This document shows, piece by piece, positions 43,801-55,989 of a stretch of 64,000 bases of DNA; the first letter of the stretch is position 1; every line of letters begins with the position of its first letter. The notes below the pieces were generated by a model. The model had not been told where the DNA came from. It did no database searches and saw only the letters and a program-made list of their open reading frames with translations. Source of the DNA: Siderastrea radians (taxonomy: Eukaryota; Cnidaria; Anthozoa; Scleractinia; Rhizangiidae). The position numbers and the translations under genes are program-made. Where the stretch lies: NCBI GenBank assembly GCA_964017195.1, contig OZ024888.1:19632201-19696200 (forward strand). Reading direction: 5' to 3'.

Positions 43801-46800
43801 CTTACTGTGCTCCATGCCATTAGGAAGAATTCTAAATAAATTAGTTTTGACAACTTTTTGACATCTTTTTAACGACTTTTTCATGGCCTCTGTGTCACAC
43901 TTATAACTACTTCTTGCATAATTCCTGCATTTGATTGGCTATCTGAAATGGAAGCCACCAAAAGGTTGTCTAAGAGATGTCAAATAGTTGTCAAAAACTA
44001 TGTGTAATGAAAAACAAACTTTCTTTGATTGGCAGTGGGATAGTGGTGGCACTTTAGCCCAACTGACACCCTTAACTACAATGGTAGTGCTATGTATATA
44101 ATTTCTGTATTTTGATTTGTAAACTTAAAGTTTTATTTTCTAATAACAGGTAGCTTTTTACGGAAAAGCCAACAGAGCACTTGATTTCTTTGAGAGTATC
44201 GGCCTGGTTTGCGATGCCCATTTCAACCCTGCTGATTTTATTTGTGAGTAGTTATTAAAAAATAATACTGTATTTATATTAATTATGTGAAAACAAAACT
44301 AATAAATATTTGCCAGTCTGACCTTATCACACATGTTCATTGATCTGCAGTGACTATTAGTTAATTAATTAACTTGTTTGTTTATTTACTTTTTTATTTA
44401 TATTTTGTATTTTTAAATACCAGTGGAGAAGGTGACAGAAGGAGAAAAGGTCCAAGCAATGATTGTGAATGGCTGGGCTGAAAGGTTAGTGTCGCAGGAC
44501 CAGAAAGTCTACCTTCTATATGTCAACTGTACATTCACAAATCACATTTTATGTATTTACTTTGTAACATAGATGTATGTGATTATAAAACATACTACTT
44601 GCTTATTGACTGTTTGGCCAAACCTAATTAAGCATTTAGAAGTGATTATAAGTTACAATCAGTTAGTTTTTTTTATTCAACAATATGACTATGGTCCCAG
44701 AGCTACATGTGCATTTACCGAAAGAAGGTTCAAGAAAATTTTTAAGTAGCTTTACAAACTGCTGGCATTTTTTTTTACCTACAATTGTAGGTTGTTTTTT
44801 TGTCAACCTAGGTTATTCTTTAGCAATCCAGGTCATTTTCCATTTGCAGGGGTTTTAATTGCTGTCTGAAACGGGATTTTACTTGTTGGGTGTAAAAAAT
44901 TAGGGCATGGCTTTTCTACCCCACCCCCCTATATCCCAACCTCCCCCCTTAATTCTACATGCCTACCCCCTACCCCTTTTATTCTATGTACCCTTTCACA
45001 CTACATATATCAAGTTGAGGTTTCTCTTAGTTTTTATTCAACTTACCCCTTCCAAGGTTCCAACTCACAACCTTCCTATCTGAAGTGTGCATCTGTCACT
45101 CAATCCTCTGAGCTATCAAAGTGATTGTTGCAAAGTACCCTTGTTTTCATATAAATTATTGAGTAAGTTTGGTAGCTAGTGTCCAGTCTCTCGTGGTCTT
45201 GTACAGATTGGAAATATTAACCCAGGTTAAAAAAGATGACCCAGTTTAAAATAAAATTAACCTGAATTGGAATTTGACTGGTAACATATAAACATACATG
45301 TACATTTACATACAGGGCTGAATTATTTTTACAAAGCAGTTTCATAAGGAACGTGCATGCTGAAATCTGACAGGCCATACATTGTAATTATGCTATTATG
45401 ATTAACCCTTTTATGACCTAGTTCAACTGTACATGTACATGGCGGGCTGTGGATGTGCTTTTGTGGTTAGCTCATCGGGTCTTGAAATGATGATTGGTGA
45501 TTCGAATGTGGTTAAACCTCTCACTCTGTCATTACCTGTGGTAAGAAATGTCTGTTGACATTGTCTCTCTCCGCACAGACCCTATGATTGGGTCCTTGTA
45601 AATATTCAAGAAAAATCCACAAAGTGGAAAAGACTAGCTTTCCGTCCATGAGGACCAGAAGTACCTTTACAGATGACTGTAGCTGCTTCATGCTGCCCTG
45701 GTCCCTATGGCTCACTTCTAGCCTGTACACAATAAATTGACTTAACATTGTACTTTACAACTTCTCATGGCACACATTTGCTATTACGTTGAAATGCAGT
45801 GATTGCATTTGTCTTTGTAGGCAGAAAAGGCGAAAGAAGTACTCAGCAATGTCCACAGCTAGTGGGAATGAGGTACCAAGAGTTGGAACTTCAAGCCCAA
45901 CTCCTGAGGGCAAAGGACGAGATCACAAAATCTCAAGAGAGGGAGCGTTAGAAAATAATCAGCAGAAAGTAGATGAAAGCTCTGATGTAACTGACAAAGA
46001 AGCAGAAACAGAACAGAGCACTTCTGTAGGCCATTGCAGCAGTGATACAGATAGTTCATCTGAGGCAGTTAACAAGACTCTGACTACCTCAGAAGATTTA
46101 CCAGATAAAGAAGATGCCTTGATACCAAATGGACATGCCATCTCAGAAACCAATGAAAGCTCCATTCCACTCATTCCAAGTCCTAAGCCATCTTCCTCAA
46201 AAATCTCTAAGTTGAAAAGAACCCTCAGTAAAAATTCTACAGATGATGTTTCTTGTCCAGTCCACACAGAGGTGCGTTTGTCTTCTGCAGACTTTAATGT
46301 TGCAGTGGTCACTTACAAACGCAGCACATCGCAAGACTACACCAAAATTGATGTCCATGACCAGGAGGATGATGAAGACCATTCTGGCCTCCAGTACAGT
46401 GACATTTCCACATCATGGGCAACAAGTTTTTGGACACAGTTTTCTGTTCTGATGGTGAGGACTTTTAAGCAGTCCAAGCCAGATATTCTTTCCCGGCTGA
46501 ACTTTGTTCAGGTAAGTAGAAATTCAGTGAAACCTTAAAACATCAGGCCAATGTTTCAAATTGTCACCTGGGGCTTTGAGAAATAAAAATCACTGAAAAT
46601 TACATTGTAATGTTGTGATTTACTTGTAATCTGTACCCTTCTCTTGGTGGTTTGTACATGTATTGTATTCCATTCCATACCATTCCATTACATACCACTG
46701 ACTCTATTCTACTTTGTTCTGTTCTGTTCTGTTCTATTCTTTGTTTGAGCAGAGACACAGTCATAACCTTCAAAACTACCACTTAATTTTGACCAAGAAA

Positions 46801-49800
46801 AGCAGCATAATAGAGCGGTTTCCAAATGAGTGTCGTAAAACCAAAACCAAAGTAATTACACTAACCAATCACAAAAGGAACAAACCACAAAAAAGAACCA
46901 ATCAGAAATCGAAGTAAATACAAGTAATTAGCATCAAGTGCAGGAAAGTGCGTGCGGGCAAGTCACGATTGGTTTTGGTTTTACCTGTGATTGGCTGAGA
47001 GAGTGGTACAAGCTTTTTTAACCAATCAGAGAGCAAAGTGAAGCAAAACCAAAGCAAACACAACATTACTTTCGACACTCATTTGAAAACTGCTCTATCA
47101 ATAAGTCAGCCTTGGACACGCCTTACACCACCAGCAACAGGCAATAATGTCCAGAAGTTCGCTGTTTCATAACAATTGAAGCTTGTTTGAACTGAACTCT
47201 GACTGAATTCTTATCATCTATGTTATAAATTTTATTTTGTTAGAACGTGCTTCTTGCGTTGATAGCAGGACTCATCTGGTTCCAGATTCCTTACAAAGAA
47301 GAGAGCATTGAGGATAGATATTCACTGGTATATAGATTTTTAATGTATTACTTGTATAATTATTAAAGGAACATTTAAAAAAATGTATACTACAGAAAAA
47401 TTGAGGGGCTGAGAGTATAACCGTGTTATGCCGAATTCTAGGTGGTTTTATTCTTTTGCTGCAAACTCCTTCAATTTTTGCACGGGACCTTCAGGTCGCT
47501 CAAAGAACACTGACCAGAGTTTTTTTTCTTCTGATTTGCACATCGTTCCCACGGGGAACTCCAGCAACGTGTGATGAATGTGCGGCCATCTACATGTACT
47601 GCACCCTTCACGCTCGTTCTGCTTGGTGCAACGAAAAAAAAAAACAAAAACAAAAATAATTAATTAGAACACGGTTTGGGACCCATCAAGTAAATGTTTA
47701 GTATGCATTGTTTACACGGACAAATATACTGTACGTACCACTTTGTTAAATGTGTCTGGCGTCATTTTTTCTGTAGTACACGTGAACCACAAACGTTACT
47801 GTAATCAAATATCAAGATGAGGTTAATTAAGATGTTGATTAAAGTGAAAGGGAGAAAAAAAAAACTAACATTTTTAGGTCTCACTAGTTAACAAACTTTC
47901 TAGGTGTAGTTTCGAATTATTTTCAATCTTGTAGTATTAATTGCCCGGCGTCTTATGGAAAACCGTACTTCTCAGTTTTCAAAGATAAAAACTTGTGCCC
48001 TGTAAATATCAGAAAACGGTCGTGTGCTTCAAGAAAGTGCCACTCTGGCCAATTAGAGAACCTGGTGTCAGTTCCAATAAGTTTAAATGGTCTCACAAGT
48101 TCCAAGGTCGCAAAGAAATGGGTTTCAGGCCCCAGTTGTTGACTTAAACATGTATTTAAAGAGCAATTCCACATGTATTTCCACCTTTTTAAGTTTAAAA
48201 AGCCTCGTCTATTAAAAGAATTCGTTGGGTTAAATTTTTCACTGACAAGCCGATCAAATGATTGCACAGAACTTTTAAGTTATCGCTCTGGTGAAGGGAA
48301 GCGCTTGAAACGTTAGCCTTTGAATTTCTATTGATAAATCTAAAGTTTCGTTTTTCGCTTCCACATTGATGTCACACCACAGTTTCTTTGGAAACTAACC
48401 CCTTTATTCATTTGAATGTCTTGTGCAGAAGACAGTGTTTCTGCTGCCATGTATCTACCATCTGTTACTTTTGATTTAATAGTAATACATGTAAATGTCT
48501 ATTTCCCTTACAGCTATTTTTTGTCGTGGTTTACTGGAATTTTACTCCACTCTTCCAGTCACTGGTTTCATGTGAGTATGCATAATTATACAGTTGTAAT
48601 TAGGGGAAAACTCGTTCAGTGGTTTATGGCCTTTTACAGATTTCATGCGTTAGTTAACTAGAATTCCACTCCACTCTACACGTCACTTGTGAAATGTTAC
48701 AGTGTATGCAATACAGTACGACGGTTGCTCTGTACGGTGTACTTGCACAGTGAAACAATTCAGACGATTTGATAGTCTCCTTCACAGCCTCTCGGGCCGT
48801 AGTCACGCAACGCTCCCCGTCCAAGTGTTGCGTGACTGGCCCGACCGGATGCGAAGGAGACTAACAGTTTGATTGTCCGAACTCGCGGATTAACTGCACT
48901 CCCTCAAATTCTTACACATCCATATTTGGGTGCAAGTGCAGTTTTTGAAATTTGAAGTTTTGCTCGTTTAACTCGACCATTTAAAAACACACTAAAGCAC
49001 TTGCATCTAGCACTCGTTTTGAAAAAAGCAAAGGTAAAATGAAAATTAACAATTTATTTTAGGTGCACCAATATCATTCCAACTGAATGCCTTTTTGTCG
49101 TCAGTTCTTCTTCATTTTATCAGCAGTGTTTAGGCAGGGTGATTCTTTAGTGCAGCATATCAAACTTGGCGCACAAAATTTTGTCCGTACGACAAAGAAG
49201 TTTGGCAGTTGAATGCCTACTTTAAACATACTCATTTTCCAACCATTCTGCAGTTGTTTCACAACAAACCTGAAGTAGTTCATTAAGAAAAATTAACAAA
49301 CCAGTGGAACAACTTCTGAAAAGCTTAATACCGCAATTTCACACCACCGATTTACAGTTCAACCTTACGTGACGTTTGAGAACAAATACCTTGGGTAAAC
49401 AGGTGCCCGTAAAATATGCAAAATGGGCCCCAGAAGCCAATTTCTAGGATAAAACTCTGTTTCAAGGGGCAGTATCACGGGGATTTTGTTCGCGTTTGTA
49501 ACACTTTAAGAGGCCACTAGTCACATTTACATAAACGAAAACCTAGAAATAATGGTTTATTTCTTGTTCAGACACTACTTATTCAGTGAAACTAGTAATA
49601 AGGTTTTTTTTGTGAATGGCACGGTTGACCAGGACAAAAATGGATTACAACTTGAAAACGTTCGGTGAACATTTCAAGTTTTGTGCTTATATCATGTAAA
49701 AGTCATAGAAACACTTACCATGGTTTGCACTCCTTCCGAAAGTTCACTTGATATCTTTGTTCCAGGGGCATTTCGAGCGTGAGCGAAGGCATTTAATTAG

Positions 49801-52127
49801 ACTGTCTAATCTTTCGCGCTCCCTTCGCGTCGGGTCTCCTCGAAATTTCGCGCGCGCGTGTGTGTATTTCGCCCGCCCCGCAATCGCCATCTCCAAAATT
49901 AGAGACTACTCGCAGTCTAGCATTTAATCACAATTTAAACAAAGTTTTAACGAAACGCGAAGAAAATCCCGGTGAGACAGCCCCTTTAAGTATCAGTTTT
50001 GTGTAACTCAAATCAATCCTTTTTCTTGTTGATTTTCAGTTCCAAACGAGAGAACAGTAGTGAATAAAGAGAGAGCTGCTGGTTATTACAGGCTGTCTGC
50101 GTACTATCTAGCCAAGCTCTTTAGTGAACTACCGCTGGTCATCTGTCAGCCGACACTGTTCTTCACCATAGTGTATTGGATGACGGGATTGAACAGAAGC
50201 GAGGCTTTCCTTACGGGTCTTTTACTGCTCTTGTTGACAGCCATTGCAGGACAGGTATACAATTTTTTTCTGGGTTTTTCCATGTGACACCTCCAGCTAA
50301 ATTAGTTGGCGAAGTGAGTTCTTGGCTGATGTGAAGATATGAAATAATCAAATTGTACAAATGAACTGCGGATGGAATTAGAAATGAAGACAACCATTAT
50401 ATCAACTTAAGCGGTTGGAAAAAGAAGAACTTGAAAAAAATTCAGGATTGAACTTGATTCGAACTCATGACCTCGTGCGATACCGGTGCCAAAAGCCTCT
50501 TCAGGGGAGGCCTTGTGGAAAGCTTATTTTAATGTATGGTTGATGTTTTTTGACTTGCCATTGAATCTTGTATTTGTATGACTTATTTTCCTGGGAGGAG
50601 GGGTAGGACTAAAATTGACGGGTGGGGGTCCCCATCGACATTTCCAAGGGAGCCTTAAAAAATACTACTGTCTGATTTTGTGGACGTGGCTAAAATTCAT
50701 TTTTACCCATGTCCTCGCTGAAAGATTCTGAGATTATGCTAAATGAGTGTTAATTGTAAACAAAAAACAAGGCCGTGAAAACTGACGGCAGCAAAAACCA
50801 ACTTTAGGTTACACAGACACAAACCTAATACCTTTTTTTTTCTTATTTTCTCATTTAGTCTGTAGGTTTGTGTATTGGTGCTACAGTGATGGACTTCAAG
50901 AAGTCAATAGTAGTAGCTGCTGTGTACGGCCTGACTTGCATGTTGTTAGGTGGATTTTATCAGAAGCATATTCCATCATGGCTGGCGTGGTTTCAATATA
51001 CTGCTTACATTACGTATTCATACGATGCTGCTCTCAGCGTAGAGTTTGCTACCTCCCCGGCATTTAGGTCAGTGTTTATTCTAAAGCGTAGGGTTTCAAC
51101 TTAAAAATTAAACACACATTATGATAATCCAGACACAGTAGAAATCCACGTATGAATGCCGTCAGGGGTACGATACCGGTACGTCCTTCATATCGATGCG
51201 AGTTCACAGTTCCCTTTTGTAGCTCTGTATTTCTTTGCACGATATTGCTCCAAAATCTTATTTAAGTTTGACCAGGTGGTCCTCCCAGATCGGAATTCTT
51301 ATTCTATGTAGGATGAAAACAAATACTGTATGACCTTTTATATCCCTTTTATATTAACCACTTTAGTTTCACAATGAAACTCATACCTTGATGAAAGCCA
51401 GTAATTGGTGTAAAAGCAGTATAAAGTATAAAACACTACGTCTTTTAAAATACTTGTCAGCCTCTCACTAAGTGGAATTCTATAATGTCTGTATTCAGCA
51501 TGTTTCTTTTAGAAATTTAATGTAGCCCCAGCCAGTACTATAGTGCTAAACTGTTTTGACACTTAAAAGTGAATCACATTTATTTGTAAAGGTTTCATTC
51601 CTTACTGGTATGAAAGTCGTACCGTTATCACGTAAACAACCCCTGAATGTCTTATGTTTCCAAACACAAGTTTCTCGTTTGCTTAGTGGTTGAAGCATCT
51701 GAGCGGTTTACGGAAGTGATTTTGACTCGACTCGATGGAATCAGAAGTTTGTTTGTTTGTTTGTTTGTTTGTTGGCTTGTTTGTTTTTCCAGTTAGTTCT
51801 ATACTCGTTTTTAAGTGAAAACAGTTTATGACATAACCGTGCCTAATGTGAAGTATCTCTCTCTTTATCGCATAAGTTAACGTAGAACTTTTTTTCAGTT
51901 TTTGTTGTTGATTTTGGATAATTTTTGTCCTGTTTAGTTGCTCAGCTGTGGACTCAGCGTATGCAGGATGTAGGGGCAATGGAACCTTCATACAAGGTAG
52001 CGAAGTGTTGGAAAGACTGAAGGTGTCCAGAACTGTGGGCGAGAATGTTGCAGCACTTTTGTTGTTTATTGCTGTATTCAGGGTTTTAACGTATCTTAGT
52101 CTGCGCTTCTTGCACAAGCCGAAGTGA
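25814..52127 (+). CDS. ABCG-type half-transporter, 15 exons, 760 residues
   Basis: The exons are 25814-25955, 31374-31543, 41008-41064, 41485-41533, 41939-41974, 42112-42176, 42910-43071, 44150-44243, 44424-44484, 45821-46511, 47244-47327, 48514-48571, 50040-50254, 50859-51067 and 51938-52127. All phases join. Nucleotide-binding domain first: Walker A GPSGSGKTT (45-53), Q-loop VLQED, signature LSGGEKKR (149-156), Walker B LIFLDE ending at Glu174, D-loop GLDS, H-loop His207. Then a large polar linker (about 279-490), unusual in length; ABCG half-transporters are usually 600-680 residues. The transmembrane domain starts at the 46400-46511 end of exon 10 ([20 protein letters not shown]) and continues through [22 protein letters not shown] and [13 protein letters not shown] to a basic C-terminus. 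It should dimerise in a membrane and move lipids or other small molecules; the substrate is unknown. Element B lies in intron 2. Confidence 0.94.
26640..26955. repeat. Cluster of CCAATTATTT / AAATTGGACAG repeats
   Basis: At least five short blocks in both orientations combine CCAATTATTTC, AATTGGACAGT and TAGTCCTGT. Adjacent blocks can pair as hairpins. Possibly nested copies of one small foldback element. Confidence 0.5.
27533..29370. mobile_element. 1.8-kb TA-flanked DNA transposon with 29-bp inverted ends, no transposase
   Basis: Bases 27533-27561 are a perfect reverse complement of 29342-29370; the outermost bases are TA, so the element proper runs CAGTACCGCTCG...CGAGCGGTACTG inside a TA duplication. 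That end structure fits the Tc1/mariner/pogo group. Just inside each end are CG-rich blocks rich in CCGCGG and CCTCGGTA/TACCGAGG. The longest ORFs (60-85 codons) look random, so the copy is non-autonomous. Perfect ends imply it is not very old. Confidence 0.8.
31843..33484 (+). CDS. CXC-like plus P2X7-ballast-domain protein, transposon-borne (3 exons, 331 residues)
   Basis: The exons are 31843-32001, 32231-32386 and 32804-33484, all phase 0. Residues about 11-51 form a cysteine-rich CXC-like block ([20 protein letters not shown]). A basic, polar stretch follows, then a helix ([21 protein letters not shown]), a Pro/Thr-rich spacer and, from Trp220 to the end, a domain of about 112 residues matching the cytoplasmic ballast of vertebrate P2X7: [64 protein letters not shown]. 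In P2X7 this fold binds zinc and guanine nucleotide. There is no transmembrane segment, so this is not a receptor. CXC domains often bind DNA, so a DNA- or nucleotide-binding helper of transposition is possible but unproven. Confidence 0.87.
34312..34706. mobile_element. Foldback MITE nested in element B
   Basis: About 395 bp of diverged palindrome: GGACAGTGCCTCC at the left pairs with GGAGGCACCCTCC at the right. Inside, CAGAATCCAAAAAG (about 34456) and TTTTTGGATTCCAA (about 34615), and GGTAACCATGCATTTTTCAG with its complement, pair. The flanks are CTAA and TTAA. It lies between the two convergent genes and so does not disturb coding. Confidence 0.72.
35105..40546 (-). CDS. DDE-type transposase of element B, Kolobok-like (11 exons, 791 residues)
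   Basis: The exons, 5' to 3' on the minus strand, are 40320-40546, 39944-40032, 39752-39860, 39052-39306, 38465-38605, 37257-38032, 36851-36927, 36541-36648, 35960-36156, 35745-35813 and 35105-35432. All phases join. The N-terminus is basic with an AT-hook-like core (RRRGRPA) and no THAP zinc finger. Residues about 190-290 are very acidic. Then come Cys pairs ([10 protein letters not shown]), the presumed catalytic core [17 protein letters not shown] (Asp454), VVTDASSS (Asp523), [19 protein letters not shown], an HVC..HEW...CGH insertion (605-617) and GVLETVNS (Glu666). This order (Asp, Asp, DVWH, Cys/His insertion, Glu) is what I recall of Kolobok-type enzymes, which cut and paste into TTAA. 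The family assignment is inference. Confidence 0.8.
45045..45135 (-). repeat. tRNA-like SINE head
   Basis: On the minus strand, TGATAGCTCAGAGGATTGAG resembles an A box region and GGTTGTGAGTTGGAACC a degenerate B box, at tRNA-like spacing. It lies in an ABCG intron. A body is not defined. Confidence 0.4.
45440..45740 (+). repeat. Possible SINE-like repeat
   Basis: A tRNA-like opening (TGTGGTTAGCTCATC, then GGTGATTCGAAT) is followed about 70 bp later by a GACATTGTCTCTCTCC block that resembles the body of the SINEs at 15488 and 22238. Too diverged to be sure. Confidence 0.35.
46811..47097. mobile_element. MITE with TAGAGC(G/A)GTTT ends
   Basis: TAGAGCGGTTTCCAAATGAG at the left pairs with CTCATTTGAAAACTGCTCTA at the right (two mismatches), continuing as TGTCG in both arms. 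Several CCAATCA blocks lie inside. The flank is compatible with a TA duplication. No ORF. It lies in the ABCG intron after exon 10. Confidence 0.75.
48270..48335 (+). repeat. Degraded relative of the Penelope-like tail
   Basis: GAAGGGAAGCGCTTGAAACGTTAGCCTTTGAATTTC and then TTGATAAATCTAAA resemble the tail at 56520-56610 (GAAGGGCTACCGCTCGAAACG, TTGATAAATCCAAA). It suggests a second, heavily decayed copy. Confidence 0.45.
48773..48863. mobile_element. 91-bp foldback MITE
   Basis: TAGTCTCCTTC at the left pairs with GAAGGAGACTA at the right, and inside GTCACGCAACGCT pairs with GTGTTGCGTGAC. Almost the whole unit is one hairpin. It lies in the ABCG intron after exon 12. Confidence 0.75.
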
Positions 52128-52329
52128 TGAGAAGGAGCGTGGAGTAGGATCAGCGAGGAAATCTGTCCACGACTGGATGGTACAGGACACGAAAGCAAAA
52201 GCACACTGTAATCTGTAACCTTCCTGTGGTCTTTCGTTTGTACCATGAAGTTGAGAAACAAAAGTTAAGAGGTAATGAAAAAGTGAAAGAAAGAAGGCGT
52301 TTATAATCAGTGACAGTTACATGTATGCC

Positions 52330-52995
52330 TGGCAGTTGTTAGCATTCAAATGTGCGTAACCTGTTCTCTGTCTAATCCGCCTCTTTTCTACATGTACTTG
52401 TAAAAAAAATTGCACAAGAAGAAGGAATAGTTTATTTTCTGGACTGGTTTCACGCCGATTCGAGAACATTTATTCTTACCCTAGGTGTTTATTTTTGCAA
52501 GTGGAAGGCATTCTTTTTCAGTTACTATTATTTTTACTTTACACTTGAAAATAGCCGTTTGACGTCTTGGAACTGATTAGAAATACAAATGATGCAAATA
52601 AAACAGATATGGGTATAACATTTCAGAATATGCACATGCATAGAATAAGACTTTTTCCTTGTTTTAAACTGAATCTATTTTAAGAACGTTAAGATCAACA
52701 CTATCTTGCTTATCTTTGTTTGTTTTCAAAAATGGTTTTCAATTTTGTTTGGCTATAGCATTCAAATTTATCTAACCTGCTCTCTACCTTACCTTCTTTT
52801 CTCAATCGTTGGACAAAACGCACAAGAACTGCGAAGGAAAAAGTTTGTTGTCCGCGCGCTCAAGTCGGTTCCACGTTTCAAGTTTCCTTACGTTTGTGCT
52901 GATTTTATAAGTGGAAAGCAATTCTTTTACTTTTTACTTTATAATTGACAGTGGTAAAGTTCGAACTGATAAAAAACATAAATAATGCAAATATT
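52330..52995. repeat. Diverged duplication just after the ABCG stop codon
   Basis: Two units (about 52330-52605 and 52755-52995) share in order AGCATTCAAAT, TAACCTG-TCTCT, CTTTTCT, GCACAAGAA, AAGTGGAA(A/G)GCA and TTCTTTT, TTACTTTA-A-TTGA, GAACTGAT and AATGCAAAT. They are head to tail and old. The first contains the likely polyadenylation signal of the ABCG gene. Confidence 0.6.
52597..52602 (+). promoter_or_regulatory. Candidate polyadenylation signal of the ABCG gene
   Basis: AATAAA lies 470 bp after the ABCG stop codon, on the same strand, at the end of the first duplicated 3' unit. The second unit has a weaker ATAATGCAAAT in its place. Confidence 0.4.
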
Positions 52996-53582
52996 AGAGA
53001 AAAGAGTTATGCGTATAATATATAAGAACTTACAGTACAAAGTTATTTCTTTATTTGTACTCTGCATCTGTTTTATAAATAGAAATAAGAGAAATTTAAG
53101 ACAATTCTTATAATATTTATCTCGCTTTTTTATTTTGAGTTGTTTTTTCAACGTTTATTTTTCTGTTAAATGTTATGTCTGTAGGAGGACACTGACGCTT
53201 CTTGAGTCAAGCCTGGTTCACACGAGCGACACAACGACAGAAACAGCGTATGCTGATATTATATGTTACCAATGTAAACTACGCAACATAACCGTAATAG
53301 TCCTGAACATATGCCTTCTTATGTCGTTTTGTTGCAAGAGTGAACCGGGCCTTATCGAGGTTATTTTATTCTTCAAAAATCTAACTGTAATGTGGGCAGA
53401 CTGTCAGTTCCGGTTTATGAGAATATTGCAGATTTTACTCGAATGATGTTGAGTGGTATCTAAGTTCACTTTCAGTAGGCTGTATATTAAGCGTTAGATT
53501 TTATCTTTAATTTGAAAGTAATTTACAGTAATAATAGGTATAGATACTTGTAATAACTGGATTGTTCTCCCGTCACCGGAAC

Positions 53583-53765
53583 GTAATTGACTGTGTGATT
53601 GTAGAGTTCTAACGATTGTTTTACAGTCATAAAAAATGATTAATTGACTGTGTGATGGCCGTTAAGGAATCAACTTGATGAGTTCTAAAGATTGATTTGC
53701 AGTCGTAAAAGGTAATTCACTGTGTGATTGCTGTTGAGTAACCAACCTGTTGAGTTCTATCGACC
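53583..53765. repeat. Short tandem array, about 2.7 diverged units
   Basis: TAATT(G/C)ACTGTGTGAT recurs at 53584, 53641 and 53712, and GAGTTCTAA(C/A)GATTG with CAGTC(A/G)TAAAA recurs twice. The units are about 57-75 bp. Confidence 0.7.
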
Positions 53766-53911
53766 ACTTGCTTTCTCGGTCAGTTGTTGGATGGCAATGT
53801 GAGGGAGACTGCGGACCAAGGTGATAAAACATGATTGTTTGAGAGGTTTTAGTGAGCCTACATGTTATTTTGTATTCAGTGAGTATCAGAAAACAACAGC
53901 CCGTTATCCGT

Positions 53912-54202
53912 TAGCCTGAGAAAACAGCCGACGTTTCGCGAGGTCGCCACGTGAGCCCTCGCAAAACGACGTCTGAATAACGAGCTCAGAAATTCCATAC
54001 TGATGATGTGCACTACCCAGATCTTGGTAGCGCTTCTGATTGGTTGAAAGAAAATTCCCTCGCAGCACAACCAATCAGAAGCACTACCAAGATCTGGGTA
54101 GTGACACGTCATCAGCATGGAATTTCTGCACTTGTTACTCAGACGTCGTTTTGCGAGCGCTCAAGTGGCGACCTGCGAAACGGCGGCTGTTTTCTCGGGC
54201 TA
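53912..54202. mobile_element. 291-bp foldback transposon with perfect 9-bp target duplication
   Basis: GTTATCCGT flanks both sides (53903-53911 and 54203-54211). The element starts TAGCCTGAGAAAACAGCCG and ends with its complement (one mismatch). The arms pair over nearly their whole length, including CACTACCCAGATCTTGGTAG with its partner at about 54083-54102. A 9-bp duplication fits Mutator-like elements. No ORF. Confidence 0.88.
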
Positions 54203-55989
54203 GTTATCCGTGAAACGAAAAGTAGTGCTTTATTTGGCTTTGAACTTTGATTTTAGAGTTTCCAGTGAAGCGACATTGACTGCCATCTTGGTACACCGTC
54301 TCCCATAGCACACATCCTATCCGGGCTATGCTTCTCAGTTATACAACTTAGAAATATGTAGCAGTTACATAATAAGTCAATCAGTATTAATAAATAAAAA
54401 CGTTACCTTTGGAATAGCGTGGTGAAGTATTTCTTTCCTCGTTTAATACTTTAATTTGGCACGATAAAAGTAGCCTTTATTGGGATGTCTGGTAAGAGAC
54501 GAAAAGCGAAAGTGAAGACGAGAGATCTTATACTCCGACGAGCTTGTTCTTTTATTTTCGCAGGTTGTCTATTGGCTGCCAAAAATGGCTGCTTGCTTAA
54601 GCGGGGCTAACATTTACTATCTTGGGCAATCGACATGGTCTGCGTGTGTTACAGTGGTTTTACTTATTACCCGTGAAACAAAATCAAACCGCCATTGCCA
54701 ATGGTCAAAAGAAAACAACAACAAAATCAAATCATTGTCTATCAGTTCCCATTTGTTTAGTTATTGTTTCACGGGATATGTAATATTACTATAGCCATGA
54801 TGATGTGAATAAAATTAAATGACAGTCACTGCGGCATCGAATGAAGAGTGCACATCTTTTCACTTTGTGTTCTAAACCTTGATCAATACCTTCGCGAGTG
54901 CCCTTGAAAAAAATGATGTGCTTGTTAAATGTAGAATTTGGCCGAATACCTAACGACTCCGGTGAACAATGTAAAGCTGCGTTCGCACTTGCACCGAAAC
55001 GTGTTTAGAGTCGTCGTGTTTAAATGAAACACGTTTTCACTAAACATGTTTGTAAGTCATTGTTCACATAAAGTGTCAGTTTCAAACGCGCTTCACGCTT
55101 GGTCCTATATGATTTTTGCGGTTTTACGGAACACATATAAATATAATTGATAATTAAGCTTTCAGAACCGAAGAATGGGCTGCGGTTTTTGTCGCATTCA
55201 TTCTGTGGTTTAATCGCGCGTAAACGTTCTTCAGAGGCGAAGAGCCTTTCGGCTCATAGCAAGTGGAGAGTATTTGTGCCATCTTTGGTACAAAATATTC
55301 AATTTTTGTCAAGCAGTAATTTATAGCGCTTGTTAGACTGGGTTTTTGTCCCTTTTCATGGGCTTGCGGGGTTTTGCATCATCGCCCGACAGCCACCATT
55401 GTTTCTCGTCATCGAGCCTTTTTTGAACTAGGCATTGCCTCACTGTTGCCCCAACTTGAATTCTTTTTAGCACTCTCTTCCTTTCCGCTTTCGGAGAGTA
55501 GTCCAGTACCTCTTGTGAACCTCTAATTTCAGAGGCATTCTAAAACAATATTGCTCATTGTCTTCAGGGATAGGGGCATTGTTTGTGCCGTTATCTTATT
55601 GTTCTTATGGCCAATCATGTGAGATGTTCAATGAGGTGCTGGTCGACTCCTTTCGGACACCACGTTTAACGTGTTTCGTCTAGCCCAGATCGAAACTAGG
55701 TCATGAGGTGGGTATAATCATGCTTAGAATAAACATGTTTCGAACATTAGGGATTCGCGCAATGCACTGCCTAACGTGAACGCTTTACATAGTGCACCAT
55801 GTTTCATTCGTGATCAGAATAAACATGTATCGGGCTAGTGTCAACGCAGTATATAGAGTACATAGCAGTGAACGCCATATAAAACGACCCAACTTCATCA
55901 GATTTACTTCATCAGATCAACTGAACTTACAGGGGTATAAAGGGATGAAGATTGGAGAGAGCTTGAATTTAACTTCAAAACAGCCCTTC

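Noticed and set aside
52706..52948. 80-codon ORF after the ABCG gene
   Set aside because: It lies within the second unit of the duplicated 3' DNA and has no counterpart frame in the first unit.
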